Source of the DNA: Aquimarina sp. ERC-38 | GTDB taxonomy: Bacteria; Bacteroidota; Bacteroidia; Flavobacteriales; Flavobacteriaceae | Reading direction: 5' to 3' | Length of the DNA: 64,000 bases | Assembly: GCF_026222555.1 (NCBI RefSeq) | Contig: NZ_CP098511.1 | Span: forward strand, 2,089,501 to 2,153,500 | Part shown: one piece after another, positions 27,845-36,153 of the stretch | How positions within the stretch are numbered: the first letter of the stretch is position 1 | Layout of the letters: every line of letters starts with the position of its first letter | The notes under the pieces: model-generated | The model's database searches: none | What the model was told of the DNA's origin: nothing | Seen by the model: only the letters and a program-made list of their open reading frames with translations | Position numbers and translations under genes: made by a program

Positions 27845-28600
27845 ATGGCATTAGACACTAACAAAAATTCGTATACGATTATCTTTGCCATAGCAATGGT
27901 AGTGGCAGTTGGTTCTTTATTAGCCTTTACAGCATCTTCTTTAAAAAGTAGTATTGCTGCAAATAAGCGAACTGAAAAACAACAAAATATCCTTTTTACC
28001 ATGGGTATTACGGATCCGGAAGATCCGGAAGCTTTTGTTCCGGCAGATCAGGCAGAAGCTTTATTCCAAAAGTATATCGGAGATGAGCAGTACATTGTAA
28101 CAAATGGTGAAGCTAAAAAATCAAACGAAGCTTTTGATATTGTAGTAAAAAAAGAAGGTGACCGGGTTAAGGATGATCCGAATTATTTAAGAAAAATGCC
28201 GTTGTTTGTGGGTAAAAAAGATGGTGAAGAATATTATATTGTTCCATTACGTGGAAATGGCTTATGGGATGCTATTTGGGGTTATGTAGCCTTAGATAAA
28301 AATTTCACCGAAATCAAAGGTGCTTACTTTGATCATAAAGGAGAAACCCCTGGATTAGGTGCAAATATTGTAGAAGCATATTTCAGAGATGATTTCATCG
28401 GTGAAAAAATTGTCGATAAAGCTGGAAATTATATGGGTGTTACGGTCAAGAAAGGAAATTCAGATCCTAAAAATGACCGAAAAGATGATAATGCGGTAGA
28501 TGCCTTAGCGGGTGCGACTATTACCGGAGACGGAGTAACTGCCATGATTAAAAATGGCGTTAAGATGTATCAAAACTACTTTAAAAACTTAAAAAGTTAA
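27845..28600 (+). CDS. nqrC: Na+-translocating NADH:quinone oxidoreductase subunit C
   Basis: A 251-residue subunit with one N-terminal helix (about 10-32) and a periplasmic FMN domain. The flavinylation motif D219-ALAGA-T225 matches the DxxSGAT-type consensus, with Ala for Ser; Thr225 should carry FMN. KGETPGLGANI (165-175) is the conserved FMN-domain loop. NqrC takes part in electron transfer from NqrF to NqrB. It sits directly between nqrB and nqrD with gaps of 4 and 2 bases. Confidence 0.95.
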   Translation: MALDTNKNSYTIIFAIAMVVAVGSLLAFTASSLKSSIAANKRTEKQQNILFTMGITDPEDPEAFVPADQAEALFQKYIGDEQYIVTNGEAKKSNEAFDIVVKKEGDRVKDDPNYLRKMPLFVGKKDGEEYYIVPLRGNGLWDAIWGYVALDKNFTEIKGAYFDHKGETPGLGANIVEAYFRDDFIGEKIVDKAGNYMGVTVKKGNSDPKNDRKDDNAVDALAGATITGDGVTAMIKNGVKMYQNYFKNLKS

Positions 28601-28602
28601 TT

Positions 28603-29298
28603 ATGGCTGAAGTTGCAGAACAAGAAGTAGTAAAGGTTAAAGAAACAAAAGAACCTTTATTTTCAAAAAAAAATAAAAAACTATTATCTGATCCTTTAAC
28701 GGATAACAACCCGATTACCATTCAGGTGTTAGGGATTTGTTCGGCCCTTGCTATTACTGCTCAGTTGAAGCCTTCGATTGTAATGTCCATCTCGGTAATT
28801 TTTGTGTTGGGGATAGGGAATGTAGTGATTTCGCTAATGCGAAATATTATCCCTTCAAAGATTCGAATTATTGTACAATTAATTGTGGTAGCTACCTTAG
28901 TAATTATTGTAGATCAAGTATTACAGGCTTTTGCTTATTCTTTAAGTAAAGAATTATCTGTTTTTATTGGTCTGATTATTACCAACTGTATTATTATGGG
29001 ACGTTTTGAAGCCTTTGCCTTAGGTAATGGACCCTGGAAATCCTTTTTGGATGGTGTAGGGAATGCTGCGGGTTATGGAGTGATATTAATCATCGTTGCC
29101 TTCTTTAGAGAGCTATTGGGAGCTGGAACTTTGTTTGGTATAAAGGTACTGGGGGATCCGATAGAAAAAACCGGACTATATGCTTTGGGATATGAAAATA
29201 ATGGCTTTATGGTGTTGGCACCAATGGCTTTAATTACCGTAGGAATCCTAATTTGGATTCAACGAAGTAGGAACCCAGCTTTAATCGAAGAACATTAA
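28603..29298 (+). CDS. nqrD: Na+-translocating NADH:quinone oxidoreductase subunit D
   Basis: A 231-residue protein with six hydrophobic segments after a polar N-terminus (about 1-35). The RnfE/NqrD block DNNPITIQVLGICSALAIT is present, as is TNCIIMGRFEAFALGNGPWK, whose Cys belongs to the intramembrane iron centre shared with NqrE. GNAAGYGVILIIVAFFRELL follows. Located between nqrC (2-base gap) and nqrE (42-base gap, the largest in the operon). Confidence 0.95.
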   Translation: MAEVAEQEVVKVKETKEPLFSKKNKKLLSDPLTDNNPITIQVLGICSALAITAQLKPSIVMSISVIFVLGIGNVVISLMRNIIPSKIRIIVQLIVVATLVIIVDQVLQAFAYSLSKELSVFIGLIITNCIIMGRFEAFALGNGPWKSFLDGVGNAAGYGVILIIVAFFRELLGAGTLFGIKVLGDPIEKTGLYALGYENNGFMVLAPMALITVGILIWIQRSRNPALIEEH

Positions 29299-29340
29299 AA
29301 TTATTTTCAATATTATTGATCACGTTATAAATCAAACACT

Positions 29341-30072
29341 ATGGATTATTTAGAGTTACTTTTAAAATCTATATTTATTGAAAATATGGTTTTTGCTTTC
29401 TTTCTTGGGATGTGCTCTTATTTAGCAGTTTCTAAAAAAGTATCTACGGCGGTAGGACTGGGAGCAGCAGTTATTTTTGTATTAGCTATCACGGTACCGC
29501 TTAACTTTTTACTAAATAAGTACGTGTTACAAGAAGGAGCGTTGCGATGGCTAGGACCGGAATATGCGGGGTACGATCTTAGTTTTTTGACTTTTATTTT
29601 GTTTATCGCTACGATTGCTACTATGGTACAATTAGTTGAGATTATTGTAGAAAAGTTTTCACCTTCTTTATATAATTCACTAGGTATCTTTTTACCGTTA
29701 ATTGCGGTAAACTGTGCTATTTTGGGAGGTTCTTTATTTATGCAACAAAAAGAATTTGCAACCATAAGCCATGCCGCGGTATACGGAGTTGGTTCGGGAA
29801 TTGGATGGTTTTTAGCGATCCTTGCGATTGCAGCTATCCGTGAGAAAATCAGATATTCAAATGTTCCTGCCCCTTTAAGAGGTTTGGGAATTACGTTTAT
29901 TCTGACCGGGTTAATGGCGATCGGCTTTATGAGTTTTGGTGGAATGCTTACCGGAGATGACCCGGAAGATGAAACAGTAGCAAAAGAACAAAATACGGTC
30001 GAAGTAATTATTGACGAAGAGAGCAAAGACGTAACAAAGAAGACAGTATCAACTATTAATAAAATACAGTAA
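29341..30072 (+). CDS. nqrE: Na+-translocating NADH:quinone oxidoreductase subunit E
   Basis: A 243-residue membrane subunit. [20 protein letters not shown] carries the first conserved Cys and [18 protein letters not shown] the second, the counterparts of the NqrD iron site. Six helices are predicted, then a longer polar C-terminal tail (about 205-243, [20 protein letters not shown]) than in Vibrio, rich in acidic residues and lying in the cytoplasm. It is followed by nqrF after 3 bases. Confidence 0.95.
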   Translation: MDYLELLLKSIFIENMVFAFFLGMCSYLAVSKKVSTAVGLGAAVIFVLAITVPLNFLLNKYVLQEGALRWLGPEYAGYDLSFLTFILFIATIATMVQLVEIIVEKFSPSLYNSLGIFLPLIAVNCAILGGSLFMQQKEFATISHAAVYGVGSGIGWFLAILAIAAIREKIRYSNVPAPLRGLGITFILTGLMAIGFMSFGGMLTGDDPEDETVAKEQNTVEVIIDEESKDVTKKTVSTINKIQ

Positions 30073-30075
30073 GCT

Positions 30076-31383
30076 ATGATTTTTTTAGTGTCTACTACAG
30101 GAACTATCACTATTACTATAATTTCATTTTTAGTACTAACTTTAGTATTAGTTGGAATTTTATTATTTGCAAAAGATAAGTTGTTACCATCAGGACCGGT
30201 AAAAATTACTATCAACGGTGAAAAAGAAATTGAAGTAGCTTCCGGCGGAACTTTATTATCCACCTTAGGTAATGAAAAGATATTTTTACCTTCCGCATGT
30301 GGAGGAGGTGGAACTTGTATTCAATGTGAATGCCATGTACTGGAAGGAGGCGGTGAAGCATTGCCTACAGAAACACCACATTTCTCTCGGAAAGAATTAC
30401 AACATGGTGCACGCCTTGCCTGCCAGGTAAAGGTGAAACAAGATATGAATATCGAAATTCCGGAAGAGGTATTTGGTATTAAAAAATGGGATGCGGTTGT
30501 TGTACGTAATTATAACGTAGCTTCTTTTATTAAAGAATTTGTAGTTCGTATTCCCGAGGATATGAATTATAAAGCAGGTGGGTATATTCAAATTGAAATA
30601 CCTCCTTGTGTGGTAAATTATAAAGATATTGACATTACTGCCCATCCGGAAGAACATGATGTCCCAGATAAGTTCCAACAGGAATGGGATAAATTTGGGT
30701 TATGGTCATTAACCATGAAGAATACGGAAACGGTAGAACGAGCTTATTCTATGGCTTCTTATCCTGCCGAAGGTAGAGATATCATGCTAAATGTACGTAT
30801 TGCTACGCCACCGTGGGATCGAGCTAAAAATGCCTGGATGGACGTAAACCCGGGAGTTGCTTCCTCCTACATTTTTAATTGTAAAGAGGGTGATAAAGTA
30901 GTTATTTCCGGTCCTTATGGAGAATTCTTTATCAATGAATCCGAAGCAGAAATGCTATACGTAGGTGGAGGTGCTGGAATGGCGCCCATGCGATCACATT
31001 TATACCATCTATTTAAAACCTTAGAAACAGGTAGAAAAGTTACATATTGGTACGGAGGGCGTTCAAAAAGGGAGTTGTTCTACTTGGAACACTTTTATGA
31101 ATTAGATAGAAAGTTTGATAATTTTAATTTCTATTTAGCTTTATCCGAACCTTTAGAAGAAGATAATTGGAAGGTTAAAAAAGACTTGGATGATGAAGGA
31201 GACGGGTTTGTAGGATTTGTTCATAACTGTGTTATTGACAATTATTTAAGCAAACACGATTCTCCCGAAGATATAGAACTGTATTTCTGTGGCCCGCCAC
31301 TGATGAATAAGGCGGTTCAAAAAATGGGAGAAGATTTTGGAATCCCTGATGAAAATATTCGTTTTGATGATTTTGGTGGATAA
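30076..31383 (+). CDS. nqrF: Na+-translocating NADH:quinone oxidoreductase subunit F
   Basis: A 435-residue NADH-oxidising subunit. One N-terminal helix (about 8-32) anchors a 2Fe-2S ferredoxin domain with C75, C81, C84 and C116 (CGGGGTCIQC and LACQ). The FAD domain has RAYSMASYP and the NADH domain has YVGGGAGMAPMRS and the C-terminal YFCGPPLMNKAV. NqrF takes electrons from NADH and passes them to NqrC/NqrB. It ends the nqr operon, with a hairpin terminator following. Confidence 0.96.
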   Translation: MIFLVSTTGTITITIISFLVLTLVLVGILLFAKDKLLPSGPVKITINGEKEIEVASGGTLLSTLGNEKIFLPSACGGGGTCIQCECHVLEGGGEALPTETPHFSRKELQHGARLACQVKVKQDMNIEIPEEVFGIKKWDAVVVRNYNVASFIKEFVVRIPEDMNYKAGGYIQIEIPPCVVNYKDIDITAHPEEHDVPDKFQQEWDKFGLWSLTMKNTETVERAYSMASYPAEGRDIMLNVRIATPPWDRAKNAWMDVNPGVASSYIFNCKEGDKVVISGPYGEFFINESEAEMLYVGGGAGMAPMRSHLYHLFKTLETGRKVTYWYGGRSKRELFYLEHFYELDRKFDNFNFYLALSEPLEEDNWKVKKDLDDEGDGFVGFVHNCVIDNYLSKHDSPEDIELYFCGPPLMNKAVQKMGEDFGIPDENIRFDDFGG

Positions 31384-31411
31384 TTATCTGAATTTTTAAA
31401 TATATAAAAAG

Positions 31412-31440
31412 CCTTGTCAAGTTTTAACTGACAAGGTTTT
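31412..31440 (+). terminator. Intrinsic terminator or attenuator after nqrF
   Basis: CCTTGTCA at 31412-31419 pairs with TGACAAGG at 31429-31436, extended by partial AAGTT/AACT pairing in the loop, then TTTTACTTTTTTATT. The next gene starts only 17 bases on, so the stem probably reduces rather than abolishes expression of the 125-residue gene and apbE, unless they have their own promoter. Confidence 0.7.
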
Positions 31441-31456
31441 ACTTTTTTATTAAGAT

Positions 31457-31834
31457 ATGGCGAGACCTTTATCAAGGCAGGAATTACATAATTTGGCAAT
31501 GAATATTGTAGGCAAGGAGTTGGAAAAGAAAGGTTTTGAATTTCTAGCGGTCAATAGTACCTTAGGAAGACATCCTCAATTCGTATGTATTGATGTTAAG
31601 AATACTAATTATTTCGTATTAGTAAAAGCGGTGTTGTACCCGGATAATCCGCATAATTATGATATGATCTGGATGGAGACTTTTAAACAACATGCCATCA
31701 AGCAAAATGCTAAAATATTTTACGCAGGGGTAGGTTTACAAAATGCGGAAGATCCTACAAAGCCAGTATTACTCAATCAGGAGTATACACTGGAATTTGC
31801 AGGTTTACAACCGGTTGAACTTTCTTTAAATTAA
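31457..31834 (+). CDS. Conserved small protein between nqrF and apbE
   Basis: A 125-residue soluble protein with no signal peptide, beginning MARPLSRQELHNLAMNIVGK. It has no Cys cluster, so it is not a ferredoxin-like NqrF, although I recall that Bacteroidota databases sometimes give it that name. Recognisable blocks are TLGRHPQFVCIDVKNTNYFV and DMIWMETFKQHA. Its fixed place between nqrF and apbE (gaps of 73 and 4 bases) points to a role in assembly or regulation of NQR, which is inference. Function is unknown. Confidence 0.75.
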   Translation: MARPLSRQELHNLAMNIVGKELEKKGFEFLAVNSTLGRHPQFVCIDVKNTNYFVLVKAVLYPDNPHNYDMIWMETFKQHAIKQNAKIFYAGVGLQNAEDPTKPVLLNQEYTLEFAGLQPVELSLN

Positions 31835-31838
31835 ACCT

Positions 31839-32837
31839 ATGATACAGCGTTTACTTATAATTGTTGCTTTTATATGTGCGATTTCTTGTCAAAAAGATAA
31901 AAAAGAGAGCGTGGTAGCTTTTACAGGTAGCGCATTTGGCACTACGTATAGTATTCAATATTTTCCTGGAGCGTTTTCTAAGAAGGTATCTAAGAAAGCA
32001 GTGGATAGCATTATTGAGGTGATCAACTATTCTATGTCTACTTACCAGGACAATTCTTATATATCAAAAATCAACAAGGGAGATACCGTAGTAGTGGATG
32101 CTCATTTTATTCAGGTTTTAGACGCTTCTAGGGAAGTGTATCGACAAACAGATGGAGTTTTTGATCCTACCATTGGTAATTTGGTTAATGCCTGGGATTT
32201 TGGTCCGGAAAGCCAGATTGTGGCTATTGATAGTGCTATGGTAGATAGTATGTTGGTTTCTGTAGGCCTTGATAAAATTGTTTTAAATGATCATAAAGTC
32301 TATAAGAGCCATCAAGGTACGTTTTTAGATTTTAATGCCTTAGCTAAAGGTTATGCTGTAGATGTAGTAGCGGATTATTTTACAGATTTAAATTACCAGC
32401 ATTTTCTGGTAGAAATAGGCGGAGAAATACGATCAAAAGGTAAAAACAAAACAAAGGATCAACCCTGGAAAATAGGGGTAGAAGACCCTAATTTTGACGG
32501 AACCCGTTCCTATAGTAAAGTAATACCTTTGACAGATGAGGCTATGGCCACTTCCGGAAGTTACCGTAAGTTTAAAGTAGACGATAAGGGGAATCGTTTT
32601 GCTCATATTATCGACGCAAAAACAGGGCATCCCTTACGTTCTAATTTACTAAGCGTATCCGTAATTACTCCTACCTGTATGTTAGCTGACGCCTATGCTA
32701 CGGCTTTTATGGCCATGGGTTTGGAAAAATCCAAAGCTTTTTTAAGTCAGCACAAAGAAATAAAAGCCTTTTTTGTGTATGCAGTTAGTGATGAACTGGA
32801 AACTTTAAGTTTGAATGGGTTTCCGGATTCCAAGTGA
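31839..32837 (+). CDS. apbE: FAD:protein FMN transferase ApbE
   Basis: A 332-residue periplasmic lipoprotein; MIQRLLIIVAFICAISCQKD has a lipobox Cys17. The ApbE fold is shown by FGTTYSIQYF, YSMSTYQDNSYISKIN, VDAHFIQVLDASREVYRQTD, DFNALAKGYAVD and EIGGEIRSKG. ApbE moves FMN from FAD to a Thr in NqrB and NqrC, both encoded just upstream. Start 4 bases after the 125-residue gene. Its last 33 bases overlap the 3' end of the convergent TPR-CHAT gene. Confidence 0.95.
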   Translation: MIQRLLIIVAFICAISCQKDKKESVVAFTGSAFGTTYSIQYFPGAFSKKVSKKAVDSIIEVINYSMSTYQDNSYISKINKGDTVVVDAHFIQVLDASREVYRQTDGVFDPTIGNLVNAWDFGPESQIVAIDSAMVDSMLVSVGLDKIVLNDHKVYKSHQGTFLDFNALAKGYAVDVVADYFTDLNYQHFLVEIGGEIRSKGKNKTKDQPWKIGVEDPNFDGTRSYSKVIPLTDEAMATSGSYRKFKVDDKGNRFAHIIDAKTGHPLRSNLLSVSVITPTCMLADAYATAFMAMGLEKSKAFLSQHKEIKAFFVYAVSDELETLSLNGFPDSK

Positions 32838-35800
32838 TTTCAGGTAATAAAATAGTATCAATATTATAAGCAGCAATAGTATAATAAGTAAAATGTTTGA
32901 TATGGACAGCGTTGTATTTGCTTTAGTAAACTCAATGGGATCGGTATTACCAACTATATAGAACCCCGCCCAGTAGAAGGGGGAGGCGAATTGAGGTTTT
33001 GAACTGTTTAAAAAAGTTAGTTTGGCTTTCTGCAAGGCTTGCGCTTTGTTCATTCCTTTCTTTAGGTTACTATAGAATAACCTCATCAGTTCCGGGGTGG
33101 TCTTATCTGATATTTCCCAATTGCTCAGTAATAAACTCTTAGTACCTGCATATTGAAATGCTTTTCCCAGACTCATCACCCCTTCCCCTTTGTTAATTTT
33201 ACCGCTACCTGTATTACAAGCACTCAATACGGCTAATTCCGCTGGTATTTTTAAGGCAAAGAGTTCGTGCATGTATAACTGGTTGTCTTCAATACTGTCT
33301 TTAGTTTTGGTAAAAAGGAGTTTTGAGTTCTCTGGGTTTTGATGGTTTACCTCGCCGTGTAGTGCTAGATGTAAGATTTTGTATTTGTCTGCATTCTTTT
33401 TAAAGTTAGTCTCTGCCGCTTCATTCCCATAGAAATAGTCCCCATCTACTATAGAAGATATAGCTTTGATCTCTTTACGGGTTCCCGGTAGGTCAACCTT
33501 TGCATCCCTAAGGGCAGTAAGGCTTATTTGTTGCCTACTTTTAGTTTGAATAGAATCCGAAAAAGAAAAAGCAAGGCAGTCTTTAGTACGGTACTTCCCG
33601 GTTTGCTTTACTTTATTTTTAGTAATCACTTGTCCTTGATACCAACTAGTAGCAGAATTAGCATAAGAGATTGCATACTTATGTGCCAGATAACTAAAAT
33701 TCTTAGGGTTATTAGAATTAGTATTTTGGGTCAATAGTAAATCAAAATTAAGTTGCCACAACACCCCATCAGGGATAATAATCAGGTTTCGGGCTTTTAT
33801 CTTATGTTCAAAAGGCATGATAAGTTGTTGGTACAATCTAGTTGCATATTTTTTGTATTCAGAATTGTTTTTAGAAACGACACTTTGGTTTAAGGTAGTA
33901 ATATCTTTTTCCAAATCAGGTAGCTGATAGGTATATTGATAGATGTTATTGTTATCTACTAAAAAAGCATATACCTTTTCCTGGTACGTAAAAAACTGTA
34001 ATACAGAAGTTTTATCATCTAACTTTGTTTGAAGTTGTGGTACAGATACTACTTTAGGATTATGCTTTAGGTTAAAATACTCTGGAAATTTTTCTTTGAT
34101 AAGATTAGTTAGTGAATCTTGTGATCTTCTAAGGGAGAAAATTGCGCTGTTTACCTCTTGTATTTTACTAGTATCCTTATCAGTGCTACTCTCTAAACTT
34201 ACCAGTTCAGATTTGTAGAAAGCCAGGTTAACTTTAGTTTCCTTTTCTTTTTGTTGTATTGAATCCGGTATTAACCCAAGGTTTTTCAACTCATTATCTG
34301 CTAAAGCTTCCCTAAGGAACATAGCTTTGCTTCTTTCCGTTAAGTAAAAGCAGTAGTTTGGGTCGGAGTGGTTTGTTAGTCCTTCTACCGAAAGGGCACC
34401 AGCATAGACTTCCTTAATTTGATCCGCTTGTTCTAGTTTATCCTGGTAGGTAGTTGAGGTTTTATTCAATTCCTTTAAAATCTGGTCTGACCTAACGAAA
34501 GCATCTTGGGCAAGTTTAAGGTATTTAGTATTACAGTGGTCATTAAACATAGCTGTATAGGTATTGGCGAGTCCACGGTAAGATGCAATAGCTGCGTGTG
34601 GATAAAAAGGAGCAACCTCAGCTTTATAATTACTATTAGAGGGATTTGCATTATCTTCAACAGCCTTTGTATAATATTCTAAAGCTTTAGTATAATCTTT
34701 ATTTTGATGATACATAGAAGCAATATTGTTGATAGCTTCTAATGTTTCCGGATGGGAAGGGCCGTAGTATCTATTTAGAGTTTTCAATTCTTTTTTAAAG
34801 TAAAGCATTGCTTTAGTATGGTTTCCAAGACCTTTATAGATATGGCCATAATTTTTATAGCAATAGGCAAAGTATAAACTGGAAGATCCAAACAACTTCT
34901 TTCTTATGGAGAAAGATTGATCAGTCAATTCTAAAGCTTTTTTATAACTTTCAACCTGAATTAAAGTATAAGCTTTATTGTTTATTAATCTTGCATATCT
35001 TAGGTTATTTGTACCTACTTTGTATTTAATGATACGAATTGCTTTATTGTAAAAATAAAATGCTTTTTTAAAATCTTTTTTTTGATCATATATATCGCCA
35101 AGATTATTTAAGATATAAGTAGATCTGATAGATGATTCACCATATTTACTACTCATTATATTTAGAGATTTGAAGTAGTACATAATAGCTTGATCTAAGT
35201 TGTTCATTTCTTTGTAAGCTATTCCAAGTCCATCAAAAAAGTTTGCCATATATATATGTTTTGATAAATTGATCTGTCGAAATATTTTAATTGCTTTTTC
35301 ATACATACTAATACCTAAATGGTATTGACCTGTTTCTCGGTAGATATCTGCTAAATCAGTATAATTCAGAGCTTCATTCCTTAAATTATTATTTTTTTTG
35401 TTGTGCTTTAATGATTTGAATAAATTTTTTTCAGCTTCATTAAATTTTTTTGTTTTTTTATAAATATGAGTTAAATAAGTATAAGCGTTGGGAATCACGT
35501 ACCTATCCATTATTTTACTATTTTCAGCTTTTTTTACAGCATCTTTAGCATAGGCTAATGCAAATTCGATATTATTAAAATTCAGGTGACAGGAAGAAAT
35601 TGATTGTAGAATATAAGATTTATTAAATTCACATTGATGGACATCCACTAAATATAAAGCCTTTTTATAATAAGATAGTGCTTCCTTTATATCGAGATTT
35701 GAATCATAATACTTTCCTATATTATGAAATGCCTTAATTTTTTCAGAACTTTTTTTGAGAAATTTATTACATACTTTTAAAGCCTTTTTAGCAAATTTAT

Positions 35801-36077
35801 ATGAGTATTCATAATCAGCGTTATTACGATAAGTTTTAGAGATTTTATTATAACATCTTGCAACCCCCTCCCAATAGGTCACTGACTGGTATTCTTCCTG
35901 TGCTTTTTTATAAAAGTTAATGGCTTCCAGATATCGATAATTATTCTTAAAATCTTCCGCATGTTTATAGAATTCATAAGCAGAGAGTGTATCAATAGTA
36001 GGTTTTTTATTTGCAAATAGGGTAGTGCAAATCATACAAACCAAACTTAAAAATAAAAATGCTTTCTTTTGCTTCAT
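32805..36077 (-). CDS. TPR-CHAT (caspase-like) protein, copy 1
   Basis: A 1090-residue protein. Signal peptide at 1-22 (MKQKKAFLFLSLVCMICTTL). About 35-560 is an array of TPR repeats (for example KEALSYYKKALYLVDVHQCE). About 560-690 is helical, and the CHAT domain spans about 720-1045. The caspase-like dyad is His907 in HLALHGEVNH and Cys954 in LSACNTGSGKINKGEGVMSL. A single C-terminal helix (about 1062-1082, ILLIILLLLIILILFYY) and a short basic tail follow. Exported TPR and CHAT parts tethered to the inner membrane would lie in the periplasm. CHAT proteins are cysteine proteases of the caspase/separase clan. The divergent sigma/anti-sigma genes suggest regulated function. Its stop overlaps apbE by 33 bases. 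Confidence 0.85.
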   Translation of the reverse strand: MKQKKAFLFLSLVCMICTTLFANKKPTIDTLSAYEFYKHAEDFKNNYRYLEAINFYKKAQEEYQSVTYWEGVARCYNKISKTYRNNADYEYSYKFAKKALKVCNKFLKKSSEKIKAFHNIGKYYDSNLDIKEALSYYKKALYLVDVHQCEFNKSYILQSISSCHLNFNNIEFALAYAKDAVKKAENSKIMDRYVIPNAYTYLTHIYKKTKKFNEAEKNLFKSLKHNKKNNNLRNEALNYTDLADIYRETGQYHLGISMYEKAIKIFRQINLSKHIYMANFFDGLGIAYKEMNNLDQAIMYYFKSLNIMSSKYGESSIRSTYILNNLGDIYDQKKDFKKAFYFYNKAIRIIKYKVGTNNLRYARLINNKAYTLIQVESYKKALELTDQSFSIRKKLFGSSSLYFAYCYKNYGHIYKGLGNHTKAMLYFKKELKTLNRYYGPSHPETLEAINNIASMYHQNKDYTKALEYYTKAVEDNANPSNSNYKAEVAPFYPHAAIASYRGLANTYTAMFNDHCNTKYLKLAQDAFVRSDQILKELNKTSTTYQDKLEQADQIKEVYAGALSVEGLTNHSDPNYCFYLTERSKAMFLREALADNELKNLGLIPDSIQQKEKETKVNLAFYKSELVSLESSTDKDTSKIQEVNSAIFSLRRSQDSLTNLIKEKFPEYFNLKHNPKVVSVPQLQTKLDDKTSVLQFFTYQEKVYAFLVDNNNIYQYTYQLPDLEKDITTLNQSVVSKNNSEYKKYATRLYQQLIMPFEHKIKARNLIIIPDGVLWQLNFDLLLTQNTNSNNPKNFSYLAHKYAISYANSATSWYQGQVITKNKVKQTGKYRTKDCLAFSFSDSIQTKSRQQISLTALRDAKVDLPGTRKEIKAISSIVDGDYFYGNEAAETNFKKNADKYKILHLALHGEVNHQNPENSKLLFTKTKDSIEDNQLYMHELFALKIPAELAVLSACNTGSGKINKGEGVMSLGKAFQYAGTKSLLLSNWEISDKTTPELMRLFYSNLKKGMNKAQALQKAKLTFLNSSKPQFASPFYWAGFYIVGNTDPIEFTKANTTLSISNILLIILLLLIILILFYYLKSLGIRKPIQT

Positions 36078-36105
36078 AGATCAATAATGCATTTCTTATT
36101 TAATT

Positions 36106-36132
36106 AGTAACAAAGAAAGTAAAATTGTTACT
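36106..36132 (-). promoter_or_regulatory. Conserved inverted repeat upstream of CHAT copy 1
   Basis: AGTAAC (36106-36111) and GTTACT (36127-36132) form a perfect 6-base inverted repeat with a 15-base spacer, 29 bases before the CHAT start. The same sequence precedes copy 2. Read toward the gene, GTAAC-15-GTTAC could be an ECF-type promoter or an operator. Confidence 0.4.
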
Positions 36133-36153
36133 TTTATGAACCTATGAAACATG

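Larger units (their letters stand above)
32790..36137. repeat. Direct repeat unit 1 (TPR-CHAT gene with flanks)
   Basis: About 3.35 kb including the first TPR-CHAT gene, the last codons of apbE on the other strand, and 60 bases upstream of the CHAT start. It is repeated in tandem at 36138-39492. Boundaries were found by eye from shared sequence at both ends, so they are accurate to a few bases at best. Confidence 0.75.

Noticed and set aside
29418..30263. A 281-residue reverse ORF opposite nqrE/nqrF
   Set aside because: It is antisense to two well-supported nqr genes and crosses their junction; the translation is low-complexity.
31457..31834. Annotation as a second NqrF subunit
   Set aside because: It lacks the ferredoxin Cys cluster and the FAD/NADH domains, and is less than a third of NqrF length.
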